A stretch of 64,000 bases of DNA from Agarivorans albus (GTDB taxonomy: Bacteria; Pseudomonadota; Gammaproteobacteria; Enterobacterales; Celerinatantimonadaceae): contig NZ_AP023032.1 of NCBI RefSeq assembly GCF_019670105.1, positions 561,501 through 625,500 on the forward strand, read 5' to 3'. The notes under the pieces are model-generated. The model was given only the letters and a program-made list of their open reading frames with translations, ran no database searches and had not been told where the DNA came from. The translations under genes and the position numbers were made by a program. This document shows positions 52,525 through 60,930 of this stretch, one piece after another; position 1 is the first letter of the stretch, and each line of letters begins with the position of its first letter.

Positions 52525-54417
52525 ATGAAATTTTCCAGTCGGATCATAGTATTTACCATTAGCTGCGTAGTGGTGGCAGTGCTATTGGTATTGCTTGGGG
52601 GTGCGCTTACCTTCCGTCAGTTAGCATTTAATCAGCAACAACATCAGTTGCGCTCAGTCGTTGAAGTGATCGATGGTCAGTTGAGTGTTCAACCGGAAAC
52701 ACCAGAATTTGCCCAATGGTTACCAAATTGGCTGCGTGCGCATAATATTCAAGTGCTTGAGGTAGCTAATCGCGGCGGGGTTATTTATACCTTTCGTGAG
52801 CTTAATTACACTGGCAACAGCAATAACTTAATTCCTTACCGTTATCCCTTGGCGGCTCATCCTGATTTTTTTATTCAAATTTGGGTCGAACAACCCTTTA
52901 AACAGCTCACCTATGAACCGGAAGCGATGTTAGGTATTGGTGGTGGTGTACTGATTGTTGCCTTAGGGTTAATCGCTGTATTTCGCTGGCTAAAAAGCAT
53001 TATGTACGGTGCTGAACTACTGCAAACACGCGGCAATCAAATTCTTGCTGGTCGCCTGCGGGATGTGCAGCAAGGTAGTGGCAAAGAATGGCCCAATGCT
53101 GCAAGCAAGGCGATTGAGCAGTTGATCACCCAACTTATTGAAGCTCGCCAAGAGCGTAGTCGCTTTGATTGTATTATTCGCAATAATGCCTTTGTTGATG
53201 AACTTACTCAGCTATCAAATCGCACTCACTTTCTAAATCAGCTAGAAGCGGAGATTGGCGATGCCGATGCGCACACCGGCGCGGTGTTGTTAGTGTATCT
53301 GCGTGGCATGGACGATGTTAACTACCAATATGCACGTAACGAAGGCGATGCAATTTTGCAGCAAAGCTCTGAGGCTTTAAAGCAGTACACCCGTCGTAAT
53401 ATTGATGTGAACCTAGCACGCTACAGCGGTGATGCCTTTGCCTTGTTAATGCCGCTATCTACCTTGGATGAAGCTGAAGATACCGCAGCAGGTATCTTAA
53501 AATTACTCGAGCGCATTCCCCTGCCTGAAGTGGCCGAGGCCGATGACTTCTTCTACATCGGTATCGCGGGTTATGAATATGGTGATAACGCGCAGTTGGT
53601 TATTGAGCAAGCTGAGGATGCCTTAAGAGTTGCGCAGATGCAGCGACATAATGGTTGGTATGCGATCCCTCGTGAGTTGAGTTCTACCCAAACCGGCAAG
53701 GGGTCGGTGCGTTGGCGTACTTTACTGCAGCATGTGCTTAGTAACGAGGCGCTGCACTATTATCAACAAGAAGTTTTTGATGAGGATGGACGCGTTTGTT
53801 ACAAAGAGCTGCTTGCGCGTATTACCGACTACCAAGGTGAAGTGATTAACGCGGGTGTATTTTTACCTTGGGCTGAAAAAAGTGGTTTGCAGGCTGATTT
53901 TGATCAGCATGCCTTAAAATTTGCGATGCAACAGGTTAAATACTCTCGCCAGCCCATTAGTATTAACTTAAACATAGCGACTGTGATTAAGCAGTCGGTA
54001 ATGCGTGATTTACTACAATGGGTATTTTCTGTTCCATTTAAAGAATGCCAAAAGCTGGTGCTGGAGTTTCCTGAAACCCAGCTATCGCAACTCAACGATA
54101 CTGAAATGCTACGCTTAAAAGCCTTAAATAAAAAAGGTATTAAGCTGGCTGTTGAGCGCGCAGGTCAGCGTGTTGTTAGCACTCAATACATTAGCGAGCT
54201 TAAGTTGGAATACTTAAAACTGCACACTAGTTTGGTTCGAGATATTCAAGTGCGGCAAGTTAATCAGTTAGCCGTGAGCTCATTGGTAGCCAGTTGTGCA
54301 GGTCGGGTGCAAGTGATGGCAGTAGGTGTTGAACGTAATGAAGAGTGGCGAGTTTTGCAGCGTTTAGGCGTTCATCATGCTCAAGGCTTTTTGTTTAGTA
54401 AACCCGAGCCTATTTAA
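52525..54417 (+). CDS. csrD: CsrD/MshH: membrane protein with degenerate GGDEF and EAL domains
   Basis: CsrD in E. coli promotes RNase E decay of the Csr small RNAs and does not make or cleave cyclic-di-GMP. The 630-residue protein has two N-terminal membrane helices flanking a periplasmic stretch, a HAMP-like linker, a GGDEF domain whose signature is changed to SGDAF (in ARYSGDAFALL), and an EAL domain whose signature reads ELL (YKELLARI). Loss of both catalytic motifs fits CsrD. It is the gene called mshH in Vibrio and directly precedes the MSHA genes. Confidence 0.92.
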   Translation: MKFSSRIIVFTISCVVVAVLLVLLGGALTFRQLAFNQQQHQLRSVVEVIDGQLSVQPETPEFAQWLPNWLRAHNIQVLEVANRGGVIYTFRELNYTGNSNNLIPYRYPLAAHPDFFIQIWVEQPFKQLTYEPEAMLGIGGGVLIVALGLIAVFRWLKSIMYGAELLQTRGNQILAGRLRDVQQGSGKEWPNAASKAIEQLITQLIEARQERSRFDCIIRNNAFVDELTQLSNRTHFLNQLEAEIGDADAHTGAVLLVYLRGMDDVNYQYARNEGDAILQQSSEALKQYTRRNIDVNLARYSGDAFALLMPLSTLDEAEDTAAGILKLLERIPLPEVAEADDFFYIGIAGYEYGDNAQLVIEQAEDALRVAQMQRHNGWYAIPRELSSTQTGKGSVRWRTLLQHVLSNEALHYYQQEVFDEDGRVCYKELLARITDYQGEVINAGVFLPWAEKSGLQADFDQHALKFAMQQVKYSRQPISINLNIATVIKQSVMRDLLQWVFSVPFKECQKLVLEFPETQLSQLNDTEMLRLKALNKKGIKLAVERAGQRVVSTQYISELKLEYLKLHTSLVRDIQVRQVNQLAVSSLVASCAGRVQVMAVGVERNEEWRVLQRLGVHHAQGFLFSKPEPI

Positions 54418-54608
54418 CTCACACTTAGCTTAGATTTATTTGATGAATAAGTGTGGTATTTGTATAGCTAATCTACAGTTACTAGATATACCGCTTTTAA
54501 TCTTGAGAATTAGCACATATTTGTCGGCCAATGCTTTAAAAAATAAAAGAAAAGTTTAGACTAGATGACTAGTGTTTGACATGGATATCATCAAAGGACA
54601 GTGACTCG

Positions 54609-55490
54609 ATGGGCTTAGCGTTTTGGCGAAGAAATACCGCAAAAACTCGTTGTAGTGCTTATTTGCGCCCTGACTTTTTGGTTCTGGCTAATCAAAATGA
54701 ACAAACCTTTGAGCAAGCTATTGATTCTATTGAACAATGGCCTGCAGCCTTTGCTAGTTTATGCAAGGAAGCTCAGTTATCCAGTGACCATCAAATTGTG
54801 TTTGTATTGGGTAGCCAGCACTACCAGCAGTTTCAGGTTGAAAAGCCTAGCGTTCCTGATGAAGAGTTAGCAGGCGCAGTGCCTTGGACCATCAAAGATA
54901 TGGTCGCCGAACAAATCCCCGATTTAGCTATCGATTACTATCAAGCTCCTACCACTCCCATGGCTAGCGAAAAGCTGAATGTTGTTTGTGTGCGTAAACA
55001 GATTATTCAGCAGCTAGTGCAAATAGCTCTGCAGCAAGATATTCAGCTTGAAGGTATTACAATTGAAACGTTGGCTGCAGTTAACTTGTTGGAAAACAAC
55101 GACCGTTGCCAAATGCTGCTGTGGCAACCAAAAGCCGGAGATTTAGAGCTGATAGTAGTGCGCCAAGGGCAAGTGTGTTTTTCTCGGCAACTGCGGGCAT
55201 TTTCTGGTTTAGGAAAAATGCAGGAGATTGAATTTACTCAAACTTTCTTCGACAGTTTAAGTTTAGAGCTACAACGTTCTATCGACTACATTAGTGCCAC
55301 TTTGAAACTGCCCGATGTAAGCCATATTCAATTAGCCATTCCTAGCCGCTTTTGCGATGAAATAGCCCAACAGCTACAGCAGAATCTGACCCCCAACGTC
55401 GCCTTGTTGGATATCTCGGCGATAGAGTCTAGTGACCAATACTATAAAATCCCTGCTCTTGCCGGCTTACAAGAAGGGGTGCTGTCGTGA
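54609..55490 (+). CDS. mshI: MSHA biogenesis protein MshI (PilM-like)
   Basis: The 293-residue protein resembles the cytoplasmic actin-like PilM/MshI component that links the pilus assembly platform to the cytoplasm. Visible family traits are EELAGAVPWTIKDMVAEQIP and ETLAAVNLLENNDRCQMLLW. AAAGGA lies ten bases before the ATG at 54609; a TTG at 54576 extends the frame but is less likely. It overlaps the next gene by four bases. Confidence 0.82.
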   Translation: MGLAFWRRNTAKTRCSAYLRPDFLVLANQNEQTFEQAIDSIEQWPAAFASLCKEAQLSSDHQIVFVLGSQHYQQFQVEKPSVPDEELAGAVPWTIKDMVAEQIPDLAIDYYQAPTTPMASEKLNVVCVRKQIIQQLVQIALQQDIQLEGITIETLAAVNLLENNDRCQMLLWQPKAGDLELIVVRQGQVCFSRQLRAFSGLGKMQEIEFTQTFFDSLSLELQRSIDYISATLKLPDVSHIQLAIPSRFCDEIAQQLQQNLTPNVALLDISAIESSDQYYKIPALAGLQEGVLS

Positions 55491-56098
55491 AAACAAGGAT
55501 TAACCTCTATACCGAAGAGTTCAGACCCAAACCAGAGCGTGGTTCCTTAAGGCAAGCCGTAGGACTATGGTTATTGGTTGGTATAATTGCTTTAGCGTGG
55601 GGTTTTTGGCAACAGCAACAAACAGGTTCCGCCGTTGTTAAGGCTGCCGCTCAACGTAAACTAGTTAACTCGCAAGAGCAGCAGCTTGCTCAGCTAAAAG
55701 CAGCGATAGAACAACGAGCTGTGGACCCGAAATTGCAACAGCAACTGAGCTTAGCTGAGCAAGAGTTGAAACTAAAACGGCTGCTTGAACAACGCTTGCA
55801 AGGTCAAAGTTATGCGAACAACGGCTTTTCTTCTTCTTTATCGGCCTTGGCATCTATTCAAGACCAGCAGATTTGGCTAACCCAAATTAGCATCCAGCGA
55901 GGCAAAATGGCTTTGGCTGGTCAATCAACTAGTAGCGATGCGGTGCCCAAATGGCTGAAGCAATTTAAACATTATCCTGATTTGTCACAGCAGCAGTTTG
56001 CCGGTTTGAAAATTTATCGCGATGAGCAACAACAATTGCACTTCAGTTTAAGCGGCTCTAACCATGACGAGCGTATGCTAGGAGGTGCCAGTGAGTGA
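55487..56098 (+). CDS. PilN-like MSHA assembly protein
   Basis: The 203-residue protein starts MKTRINLYTEEFRPKPERGS, the short cytoplasmic tail typical of PilN that docks on PilM. One membrane helix (LWLLVGIIALAWGFW) and a coiled-coil rich in Gln/Leu follow. It overlaps mshI and mshJ, so it is part of the same transcript. In some genomes this part is named MshI2. Confidence 0.78.
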   Translation: MKTRINLYTEEFRPKPERGSLRQAVGLWLLVGIIALAWGFWQQQQTGSAVVKAAAQRKLVNSQEQQLAQLKAAIEQRAVDPKLQQQLSLAEQELKLKRLLEQRLQGQSYANNGFSSSLSALASIQDQQIWLTQISIQRGKMALAGQSTSSDAVPKWLKQFKHYPDLSQQQFAGLKIYRDEQQQLHFSLSGSNHDERMLGGASE

Positions 56099-56744
56099 GC
56101 AATGGCAACAATGGCAGCTACGTTTTGCCGCCTTAAGCCTTCGAGAACGGGTACTTATTTTCATAACCGGATTGGTTATTGTAGTGCTTCCCAGTTATTA
56201 CCTGTGGATAGAGCCTGCGAGCTTAAAGCAAGCGCGAGCAGAAAAAGAGCTGGTACAAGCAAATGCAAAGTACAACGAAAACGTAAACCTGATCGAGTTT
56301 AGTAACAACAAATTACGTGAAGATCCCAACCAGGATATTAGCCGACAGCTAAAACAGTTAAAAATACAATTGGCGCAAATCGACCAGTCACTAGAGCAGC
56401 AGCAAGCTGGCTTGATTCCTGTTGAGCAAATGGCGGAAGTACTCGAGCAGTTATTGCAAAAAAGCCCAGGCTTAGTATTAGTGGCTATGGACTCTTTAGC
56501 ACCAAAGCCAGTATTAAGCAGTGAAGAAAGCAATCCCGATAGTTTAAATTTTTATCGACATGGGATCCGCTTAAAACTCAGTGGCGGGTATTTTCCATTA
56601 CTTAAGTATTTACAGATTGTTGAAGAGCTTCCGCAGCGATTTTTGTGGCAACTAATTGATTATCAAGTAGACGAGTATCCCAAGGCAGATATCACTATCG
56701 ACATATATACCTTAAGTACCAATAAGGACTTTATCAGTGGTTAA
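56091..56744 (+). CDS. mshJ: MSHA biogenesis protein MshJ (PilO-like)
   Basis: The 217-residue protein has a short N-terminus, a membrane helix (VLIFITGLVIVVLPSYYL), a coiled coil and a C-terminal ferredoxin-like part. This is the PilO/GspM plan of the inner-membrane alignment complex. I place the start at the GTG at 56091, five bases after GGAGG, rather than the GTG at 56085 inside that site. It overlaps mshK by 8 bp. Confidence 0.8.
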   Translation: MSEQWQQWQLRFAALSLRERVLIFITGLVIVVLPSYYLWIEPASLKQARAEKELVQANAKYNENVNLIEFSNNKLREDPNQDISRQLKQLKIQLAQIDQSLEQQQAGLIPVEQMAEVLEQLLQKSPGLVLVAMDSLAPKPVLSSEESNPDSLNFYRHGIRLKLSGGYFPLLKYLQIVEELPQRFLWQLIDYQVDEYPKADITIDIYTLSTNKDFISG

Positions 56745-57075
56745 ATCTCTTTGCTTGATATTGCTGGGGTGTTCGTTAATAGCTAGCAATGGCTACGCTA
56801 GCTCTTTGAGCGATCCTACCGCGCCACCAAACAACAGCAAGCATACTAGCACCACCAAGCGAGCAGCGTTACCGAGTTTACAGGCAATTATTGTCGGTGG
56901 TGAGCAACCAGGCGCTATTCTTAATCAGCGCTTTGTAGCAGTAAATCAAAATATTTCCGGCTTTACTTTAAGCCGACTTCACCAAGATTATGTGGTGTTA
57001 GCCCGAGCGGGTAAGCAATATAAAATCAAATTGGACAAGGTGTCGGTAAAACGCGTCACTGTGCAGGGGCAGTAA
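56737..57075 (+). CDS. mshK: MSHA biogenesis protein MshK (PilP/GspC-like)
   Basis: The 112-residue protein has a signal peptide or anchor (MVKSLCLILLGCSLIASNGYA), a short Ser/Pro linker with DPTAPP, and a C-terminal HR-type fold (LQAIIVGGEQPGAILNQRFV). Such proteins bridge the inner-membrane complex and the secretin. The start is a GTG overlapping the mshJ end. It precedes the secretin gene by three bases. Confidence 0.8.
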   Translation: MVKSLCLILLGCSLIASNGYASSLSDPTAPPNNSKHTSTTKRAALPSLQAIIVGGEQPGAILNQRFVAVNQNISGFTLSRLHQDYVVLARAGKQYKIKLDKVSVKRVTVQGQ

Positions 57076-57078
57076 TAC

Positions 57079-58794
57079 ATGTATATCAAACGGATTTTTA
57101 TAGGTTGTATGGTGGTATTGGTGGGTGCTTGTCAAAGCACTAATCGCCCCGATCCTGTAGAAGCTAAGCAAGCAATTTCCGAGGCCCAAGTGCCAACGGA
57201 TAACGCCATCAGTGCTCCTGAGCTTCCAGCGGAAGTTGAAGCTGAGCTAATGCCAGAGCTAGCCTTGCAGCCCGGTAACTTATTGCAAGTTGAACACCGC
57301 TTCGATGTGAATGCCCGTAATGTAGATGCTAAAGCGTTTTTCCCCGCACTGATTAAAGGCTCGCCGCTGAGTGTGGCTTTACATCCAGGTGTAGAAGGTC
57401 AAATTACCTTAAAACTTAAAGAGGTAACGCTTAAAGAAGCGATTGATGTAGTAGCTGATATGTATGGTTACGACATTAAGCGTCGCGGCAAAATTTTGCA
57501 TGTATATCCGGCCGGCATGCGCATCGAAACCATTCCATTAAACTACTTGATGCTAGAGCGTTATGGTTATACTCGTACGCGTATTAATTCCGGCGGTATA
57601 ACCGGCAGTGACAGCGACAACAATAACAGTTCGGGTAACAACTACTCGAATAACTCATCAAGTAATAATTCGTCTAACAACTATTCGAATAACAACAATA
57701 ACAACAGCAGCTCTAATCGCAGTGATAGCTTCAACGGTACCAAGATTGAGTCGGCTACTGAAACGCGTTTTTGGTATGAATTAGAAGAAACCCTACGCGG
57801 CATGATAGGCATAAACATGCGCCGTGATCGTGGTAACGATACCTCTTACGCCAACGATGGAAGAATGGTTGTGGTTAGCCCGCAAGCCGGTTTAGTGACG
57901 GTTCGCGCTTTTCCTGACGAAATTCGTACCATTAAAACCTTCTTAAGTCACTCAGAGAAAAACCTGCAACGCCAAGTGGTGTTAGAGGCCAAGATTATTG
58001 AAGTGACCTTGAGCGACGGTTACCAGCAAGGCATTGATTGGACCAATGCTGGTGACGTATTTGGTTCTACAGAAGTATTGTTTAACAGCGTGTCGCAAAT
58101 TCCTGGCGATGCCATCAGTAGCGTGCTGGGTGGCGGCGGTGCCTTAACGGTTACCGACGGCAACTTCCAAGCTGTGGTAAAACTGTTGCAAACTCAGGGT
58201 GATGTAAACGTACTGTCTAGCCCACGAATCACAGCCTCCAACAACCAAAAAGCGGTGATTAAAGTAGGTACCGATGAGTACTTTGTCACCGACGTATCCA
58301 ATACCACTATTACCGGTACTAACCCTGTTACTAATCCAAGTGTGGAGCTAACGCCGTTCTTCTCTGGCGTTGCCTTAGATGTTACCCCACAAATTAATGA
58401 CCAAGGCGAAGTGTTGTTGCATGTTCACCCTTCGGTTACCGATGTAAAAGAGCAACGTAAAGTAATTAGCTTTGGTAGCGATGCGGATAGCCTGGATTTA
58501 CCACTGGCACAAAGCGATATTCGAGAAACAGATACGGTAATTAAAGCTAGCTCTGGTGATGTGGTGGTTATTGGTGGCCTAATGAGTTCTAAACAGGAAG
58601 AAATAGTCTCTAAAGTGCCGTTTATTGGTTCTATTCCTGGTTTAGGTGAGTTGTTTACCAACCGTGCGGTATCAAACCAAAAAACCGAGCTAGTGATTTT
58701 GATTCAGCCAACAGTGGTTACCCAAGATACTTGGCAAAACGAACTGCAAAAATCACAAGAGTTGTTAAACACTTGGTATCCAGAAGATAACTAG
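57079..58794 (+). CDS. mshL: MSHA outer-membrane secretin MshL
   Basis: MshL forms the outer-membrane channel for the pilus. The 571-residue precursor has a lipoprotein-type signal (VLVGAC with Cys18), an STN-like N-domain (LKLKEVTLKEAIDVVADMYG) and a secretin core: VLEAKIIEVTL, VLSSPRITASNNQKAVIKVG and VVVIGGLMSS near the C-terminus. Between the N-domain and the core, residues about 172-220 are almost only Asn and Ser, an unusual low-complexity linker with a 39-bp in-frame repeat. Confidence 0.92.
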   Translation: MYIKRIFIGCMVVLVGACQSTNRPDPVEAKQAISEAQVPTDNAISAPELPAEVEAELMPELALQPGNLLQVEHRFDVNARNVDAKAFFPALIKGSPLSVALHPGVEGQITLKLKEVTLKEAIDVVADMYGYDIKRRGKILHVYPAGMRIETIPLNYLMLERYGYTRTRINSGGITGSDSDNNNSSGNNYSNNSSSNNSSNNYSNNNNNNSSSNRSDSFNGTKIESATETRFWYELEETLRGMIGINMRRDRGNDTSYANDGRMVVVSPQAGLVTVRAFPDEIRTIKTFLSHSEKNLQRQVVLEAKIIEVTLSDGYQQGIDWTNAGDVFGSTEVLFNSVSQIPGDAISSVLGGGGALTVTDGNFQAVVKLLQTQGDVNVLSSPRITASNNQKAVIKVGTDEYFVTDVSNTTITGTNPVTNPSVELTPFFSGVALDVTPQINDQGEVLLHVHPSVTDVKEQRKVISFGSDADSLDLPLAQSDIRETDTVIKASSGDVVVIGGLMSSKQEEIVSKVPFIGSIPGLGELFTNRAVSNQKTELVILIQPTVVTQDTWQNELQKSQELLNTWYPEDN

Positions 58795-58804
58795 GCGGAC
58801 ATTG

Positions 58805-59710
58805 GTGGCGGTATATCTCGAACATTTTGGCCTCTCACAAGCCCCTTTTGGTTTAACACCAAATACCGGTTTGTACCAAGCCTTGTTGCCTCATGACGAA
58901 GCTATTCAAGTGTTGCAAACGGCGCTTAAATCGGGTGAAGGTTTTATTAAAGTAAGTGGTGAAGTAGGCACAGGCAAAACCCTGTTATGTCGAAAACTGC
59001 TTAATGAAATGAGCGATGATTACCAGTTTGCTTATTTGCCAAATCCTTGCTTATCTGCAGAGCAAATTCATGCGGCGCTAGCCAGTGAGCTAGGTTTGCA
59101 AGTTGATGCGGCAGCGTCATCTCATAGTGTATTAGAAAGCATTCATCATCACCTAATTGATTTAGCCAGCAAGCAGCGCCCAGTTGTACTGCTTATTGAT
59201 GAGGCGCAAGCCCTAAGCGATGAGGCCTTGGAGGTGATTCGCTTATTAGGTAACTTAGAAACAGAGCAGCGCAAGTTGTTGCACGTGGTTTTATTTGGTC
59301 AGCCAGAACTTGATGAGCGCTTGGCTAGCCAACAATTACGTCAATTACGCCAACGTATAACCTTTTCTTATCGCCTACGGGCTTTAGAAAAGGATGAAGT
59401 GGCCAGCTATATTCAGCATCGCTTGCACTTAAGCGGTTATCGAGGTGGCCCTTTGTTTACTGCTGCTTCCTTAAAGATGCTTACACGAGCTAGCCGCGGG
59501 ATCCCTCGATTAATCAATATATTGGCCCATAAAGTATTAATGCTTTGTTATGGTCAGGGCGCTCAACAGGTTAGTGTGAAAATGGTTAAACAAGCAGTGG
59601 CTGATACAGAAGATGCGGTAAGGCCACAAAGCCAAACAACCTGGTTAGTTCTCGCGGCAAGCGCCTGTGTCGCAGTTGCGGCAGCAGCATGGTGGAGTTT
59701 GTCACTATGA
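58805..59710 (+). CDS. mshM: MSHA biogenesis ATPase MshM (ExeA-like)
   Basis: The roughly 300-residue AAA+ protein starts with YLEHFGLSQAPFGLTPN, then Walker A SGEVGTGKTLLCRKL, Walker B LLIDEAQALS and a C-terminal membrane helix. ExeA-type ATPases help the secretin cross the peptidoglycan. The start is uncertain between TTG 58802 and GTG 58805; the GTG is better spaced from AGGCGGA. The TGA overlaps the mshN ATG. Confidence 0.85.
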   Translation: MAVYLEHFGLSQAPFGLTPNTGLYQALLPHDEAIQVLQTALKSGEGFIKVSGEVGTGKTLLCRKLLNEMSDDYQFAYLPNPCLSAEQIHAALASELGLQVDAAASSHSVLESIHHHLIDLASKQRPVVLLIDEAQALSDEALEVIRLLGNLETEQRKLLHVVLFGQPELDERLASQQLRQLRQRITFSYRLRALEKDEVASYIQHRLHLSGYRGGPLFTAASLKMLTRASRGIPRLINILAHKVLMLCYGQGAQQVSVKMVKQAVADTEDAVRPQSQTTWLVLAASACVAVAAAAWWSLSL

Positions 59711-60927
59711 GCGTAATTAACCAAATGCTAAAAGATCTGGATAAGCGTCAAAATAGCAATCCGCAAAGCATGTCTCCTTTGGTTGAAGATAGCGGCAAAA
59801 GTGCCAGAGCTTATATACTAATGGCTTTAGTATTAATCGCCTTGGCTATCTCGGCTTGGTTAGCACTGCGTTATTTTAAGAATATTGAAGTGGGCAGTGA
59901 CGTTGAAGTAGTGGCTGAAGCAGCTCAAAAAGCTAATCCATTGGCCGTTTCATCCGAAACTGAACAGTTACAAGCGGTGGCCGAAGCCATTGATGTAGAA
60001 CTGGCTGAGCCGATTAGCCAGGCTGCTACACCGCAGGCTTTAGTTAGCGTAGATGCTAATTCAGCCGAACAATCTGGCCTTGAATCCGACTCAAATAAAC
60101 AGGTAGCTGAGCCTACAGCTGCAATAGTTGTAACAGCGCCTAAAGTTGAGCCAACAGTGGCAGTGGAAACAACTTCTCAAGTGCTTGCCGAGCCTGAAAC
60201 AAAACAAGCGCCAAACAATAAGTCGGTGGAAGCCAAAGCAAAAGAACCGAAAAAGACTGAGCTCGCTATGGCTAAGCAGCCCTCGGCTGAAGCTAAAGAC
60301 AAGCCGCAAGCCGAACAAGAATCAGCGCTAGAGATTAAACCTTTAAAGCTTACCCGTGAGCAGCAAGTGGCCTTATACACTCGCCGCGGTTTTCAGGCTT
60401 TAGATAAAAATCTACCGGACGAAGCCCGCAAAGAGTTCCAAAAAGCCTTGCAGCTTGACCACCAAGCGCATGAAGTACGAGAGCAGCTTGCAGCCCTTAT
60501 GTTTGGTCGTGGAGAATTGCGCTCTGCCGTTAGCTTGCTTGAAGAAGGTTTACAACTAAGCCCAATGCGTGGCTCGTTTAGAGTGATGCTAGCGCGAATT
60601 TTTGTACAACAAGACAATCTAGTGCAGGCTATTTATTATTTAGAAAGTGCTGAACCTAGCATAATCGGCAATGTAGATTATTACGCGATGTTAGCGGGTT
60701 TAGCGCAACGTTTAGATAAACAGGAATTGGCTTTAACTAGCTATCAAAAACTCGTTAAGCATGAACCTTCACGCGCCCGCTGGTGGCTGGGGTACGCCAT
60801 TGCCAACGATAAGCTTGGCAGTTATCAAGAAGCCTTAGCTGCGTATCAGCAAGCTGAACTTATGGGACAGCTTTCCAGTAATTCTCGCGATTTTGTGGTT
60901 AATCGCATTCGACAGTTGGAGCAGTAA
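59707..60927 (+). CDS. mshN: MSHA biogenesis protein MshN (TPR protein)
   Basis: The 406-residue protein begins MSVINQMLKDLDKRQ, shared with ExeB/GspB-like MshN. It has one membrane helix (about residues 31-50), a long Ala/Glu/Lys linker and a C-terminal tetratricopeptide region (RRGFQALDKNLPDEARKEFQ and following helical repeats). The ATG at 59707 is preceded by GGAG; the frame is open further upstream inside mshM. Confidence 0.84.
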   Translation: MSVINQMLKDLDKRQNSNPQSMSPLVEDSGKSARAYILMALVLIALAISAWLALRYFKNIEVGSDVEVVAEAAQKANPLAVSSETEQLQAVAEAIDVELAEPISQAATPQALVSVDANSAEQSGLESDSNKQVAEPTAAIVVTAPKVEPTVAVETTSQVLAEPETKQAPNNKSVEAKAKEPKKTELAMAKQPSAEAKDKPQAEQESALEIKPLKLTREQQVALYTRRGFQALDKNLPDEARKEFQKALQLDHQAHEVREQLAALMFGRGELRSAVSLLEEGLQLSPMRGSFRVMLARIFVQQDNLVQAIYYLESAEPSIIGNVDYYAMLAGLAQRLDKQELALTSYQKLVKHEPSRARWWLGYAIANDKLGSYQEALAAYQQAELMGQLSSNSRDFVVNRIRQLEQ

Positions 60928-60930
60928 TCG

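Noticed and set aside
54420-54455. Inverted repeat CACACTTA / TAAGTGTG after csrD as a terminator
   Set aside because: The loop is 20 bases, the stem is AT-rich and no T run follows; it is too weak to call.
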